7,615 nucleotides of DNA from Sulfurimonas sp. (GTDB taxonomy: Bacteria > Campylobacterota > Campylobacteria > Campylobacterales > Sulfurimonadaceae). The position numbers and the translations under genes were made by a program. Where the stretch lies: the NCBI GenBank assembly GCA_015487435.1, contig WFPU01000107.1, positions 1 through 7,615 of the forward strand, in the 5' to 3' direction. Position 1 is the first letter of the stretch; each line of letters begins with the position of its first letter. This document shows, in pieces, positions 6,471-7,615 of the stretch. The notes beneath the pieces were generated by a model. It was not told the DNA's origin and searched no databases. It saw nothing but the letters and a program-made list of their open reading frames with translations.

Positions 6471-7376
6471 ATGAATTATAGGCTTTTTAATATATTTGTT
6501 ATTCTTGCTATAACACAGTTGTTTTTGGGATGTACAGAACCAACTTTAGAGGAAAAAGAAAAAAATTTAACTTATAATAAAATGTTAAATAATTCGAGTA
6601 AAGCCATCCAATTAAAAGCAGTTAAAAATAATCCTATGTCTATTATGTATATTAGAAATCCTCATAAAGATATACAACTTGCAGCTATTGATAGAAATCC
6701 AATGTCTATTATGTATATTAAAAATCCAGATATAAATATACAATTTGCAACTGTAAAAAAAAATGGAGAAACAATTAAGTATATAAGAAGAGCAAATGAA
6801 AATGTCCAACTTGCAGCAGTTAATCAAAATGGCAATGCTCTTAGGTATATTACAAATCCTCATAAAATTGTTCAACTTGCAGCTGTTATACAAAATAAAA
6901 GTGCTATTAAGTACATTAAAAATCCAAGTTTAGAAATTCAGCTCGCCGCTGTAACAAAAGATAAAGATGCTTTTAAATATATAAATAAACAGCATAAAAT
7001 TATAAAATTATATATGGATGCTAAGATAGATCAAAAACCTCTTAACTATATGATTTCAGATGCTAAACTCTCTGTTAAGTTATTTGATAATTCAACCATT
7101 GCACTCACAAACCATTCAGATAAGTATATTAAAATCAACTCTTTATCAGAATTTTATTGTAATAGTAAAACTACTGTTAAAAACTTATATATCCCACCAG
7201 ATTCAACAATGAAACAAGATGCTCCAAATAGTAATATTTGCAAAATAAACTCTATAAATGAGAAAGTTAATTATGGATTTACACTAGAATATGAAGTTTC
7301 AGGTTCAAAACAAATTTTTTCACTTTTTGGAAGTGAACTTTTTAAAATTAAAGATTTAATTGAGTCCTCTGATTAA
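6471..7376 (+). CDS. Predicted lipoprotein with seven 22-residue repeats and a C-terminal beta-rich domain
   Basis: A 301-residue protein of unknown function. Residues 1-20 form a hydrophobic signal ending LFLGC, with C21 as the probable lipidation site; the lipobox is slightly atypical (F-L-G-C). After a charged linker, residues 46-199 are tandem 22-residue units of the form IQLAAVxxNxxAIKYIxNPxxx, six clear and the seventh degenerate. The pattern suggests an alpha-solenoid and resembles DUF4116 or leucine-rich-repeat-variant repeats; which family it belongs to is not settled. Residues 200-301 are rich in short beta strands (ALTNHSDKYIKINSLSEFYC) with two cysteines, C230 and C257, that could form a disulphide. 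The gene is divergent from the efflux operon and shares its 248-bp promoter region. The stop codon (TAA, 7374-7376) lies inside the repeat element that starts at 7370, so the original C-terminus may have been changed. A scaffold or binding role at the membrane is plausible but only inferred. Confidence 0.8.
   Translation: MNYRLFNIFVILAITQLFLGCTEPTLEEKEKNLTYNKMLNNSSKAIQLKAVKNNPMSIMYIRNPHKDIQLAAIDRNPMSIMYIKNPDINIQFATVKKNGETIKYIRRANENVQLAAVNQNGNALRYITNPHKIVQLAAVIQNKSAIKYIKNPSLEIQLAAVTKDKDAFKYINKQHKIIKLYMDAKIDQKPLNYMISDAKLSVKLFDNSTIALTNHSDKYIKINSLSEFYCNSKTTVKNLYIPPDSTMKQDAPNSNICKINSINEKVNYGFTLEYEVSGSKQIFSLFGSELFKIKDLIESSD
6606..7067 (+). repeat. Coding tandem repeat, seven 66-bp units
   Basis: Units start at 6606, 6672, 6738, 6804, 6870, 6936 and 7002 and are all exactly 66 bp with no indels. 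Conserved protein positions are I/V-Q-L-A-A-V at the unit start, N at position 9, and Y-I at positions 15-16 followed by N-P. Units 1 and 2 share a 19-bp exact stretch (6636-6654 and 6702-6720), the closest DNA match of the set. The last unit keeps only I-K-L and L-N-Y. Confidence 0.85.
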
Positions 7377-7473
7377 TTAGAAACTAGACCCTAAATCAAG
7401 TTTAGGGTGACGCTGACTCCATCATTCCAAGCTTGACTTGGAATCTAATAGCTAATTTTTCAGAGAGTTCAAT
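7370..7473 (-). repeat. Palindromic MITE/BIME-like repeat element, right copy (inverted)
   Basis: Reverse complement of 600-703. The 43 bp at 7370-7412 are identical to 661-703. The terminal repeats are TGATTAATTAG (7370-7380) and CTAATTTTTCA (7452-7462, two mismatches). Two perfect 8-5-8 hairpins sit 15 nt apart: ACCCTAAA-TCAAG-TTTAGGGT (7388-7408) and ATTCCAAG-CTTGA-CTTGGAAT (7424-7444). A further 11 bp, GAGAGTTCAAT (7463-7473), also matches the other copy. The element fills nearly the whole gap between two convergent genes and overlaps the last two codons and stop of the lipoprotein gene, so its hairpins could serve the 3' ends of both. Confidence 0.8.
7388..7444. terminator. Paired stem-loops between convergent genes, possible bidirectional 3' end signal
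   Basis: Two perfect 8-bp stems with 5-nt loops lie between the lipoprotein stop (7376) and the pseudouridine-synthase stop (7484-7486). Both can form on either strand. Neither is followed by a U-run, so factor-independent termination would be inefficient; RNA protection or a purely selfish origin is equally possible. Confidence 0.35.
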
Positions 7474-7483
7474 TTAATAGAAA

Positions 7484-7615
7484 TTATTTTACAGACCAGT
7501 TAAACTCTCTAAATAATTTTTTAAAAATATCATCAAAACCAGCTTTTATAATAATCTTTTTTTTTAGATATGGATGATAAATTTTTAACTCACTAGCATG
7601 AAGTAAAAGTCTATG
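7484..7615 (-). CDS. RluA-family 23S rRNA/tRNA pseudouridine synthase, C-terminal fragment (runs off window)
   Basis: Only the last 43 codons are visible; the gene begins beyond 7615. The fragment starts HRLLLHASELKIYHPYLKKK. The R-L-x-L-H-A-x-x-L-x-x-x-H-P pattern is the conserved C-terminal motif of RluA/RluC/RluD-type pseudouridine synthases, where it helps form the catalytic core that isomerises uridine in structured RNA. The tail ends FNWSVK and a TAA at 7486-7484. The catalytic aspartate (in the HRLD motif) and any S4 domain would lie outside the window, so the specific member (RluA, C or D type) cannot be told. It converges on the lipoprotein gene, with the repeat element filling the gap. 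Confidence 0.8.
   Translation of the reverse strand, partial: HRLLLHASELKIYHPYLKKKIIIKAGFDDIFKKLFREFNWSVK

Noticed and set aside
6461..6481. A six-codon open frame (MDKDEL) that overlaps the lipoprotein start codon and could be a regulatory upstream ORF.
   Set aside because: It has no ribosome site and lies at or next to the predicted transcription start; a chance ATG is more likely.
6612..6893. A minus-strand open frame opposite the repeat lipoprotein.
   Set aside because: It is a by-product of the 66-bp repeats in the sense gene and has no ribosome site of its own.
6606..7067. Regular 66-bp periodicity that might be taken for a CRISPR-like array.
   Set aside because: The period is coding, unit boundaries are not conserved at DNA level, there are no unique spacers between identical repeats, and no cas genes are present.
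600..7473. The inverted repeats could let the 6.7-kb segment between them flip, acting as an invertible switch or composite transposon.
   Set aside because: No recombinase or transposase is encoded, both operons carry their own promoters inside the segment so inversion would not change their expression, and no target-site duplication is visible.

Overview
The window looks like AT-rich chromosomal DNA from a Campylobacterota-type bacterium, perhaps a Sulfurimonas-like lineage. This is inferred from the low GC content, the Lys/Ile/Asn-rich proteins, the AAGGA-type ribosome sites and the tightly packed genes. No rRNA or marker gene is present to fix the taxon. No tRNA, CRISPR array, integrase or transposase gene is visible.

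Layout on the + strand. Positions 1-338 hold the start of a minus-strand exported protein that resembles the N-terminal domain of M1 metallopeptidases and runs off the window. Positions 339-722 are non-coding and carry one degenerate and one well-formed copy of a small palindromic repeat element. Positions 723-6222 are a three-gene minus-strand operon, transcribed TolC-like outer-membrane channel, then membrane-fusion protein, then RND inner-membrane pump. The junctions are 0 and 1 nt, so the three genes are almost certainly co-translated parts of one tripartite efflux pump. Positions 6223-6470 are a divergent promoter region with several candidate regulator sites. Positions 6471-7376 are a plus-strand gene for a predicted lipoprotein built from about seven 22-residue repeats plus a C-terminal beta-rich domain. 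Positions 7370-7473 are a second well-formed repeat element, inverted relative to the first. Positions 7484-7615 are the C-terminal end of a minus-strand RluA-family pseudouridine synthase.

The genes in the middle work as follows. The pump takes substrate from the periplasm or inner membrane using the proton gradient, the fusion protein bridges it, and the TolC-like channel passes substrate across the outer membrane. The substrate cannot be read from sequence. The divergent lipoprotein shares the promoter region with the pump operon and could be co-regulated, but nothing shows that it is part of the pump.

The least expected features are non-coding. Two 104-bp repeat copies, each containing two head-to-head 8-5-8 hairpins with an invariant TCAAG/CTTGA loop, sit at the 3' ends of the two divergent transcription units. 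The terminus of the element, TGATTAATTAG, carries a stop codon in every frame, and one copy supplies the actual stop codon of the lipoprotein gene.
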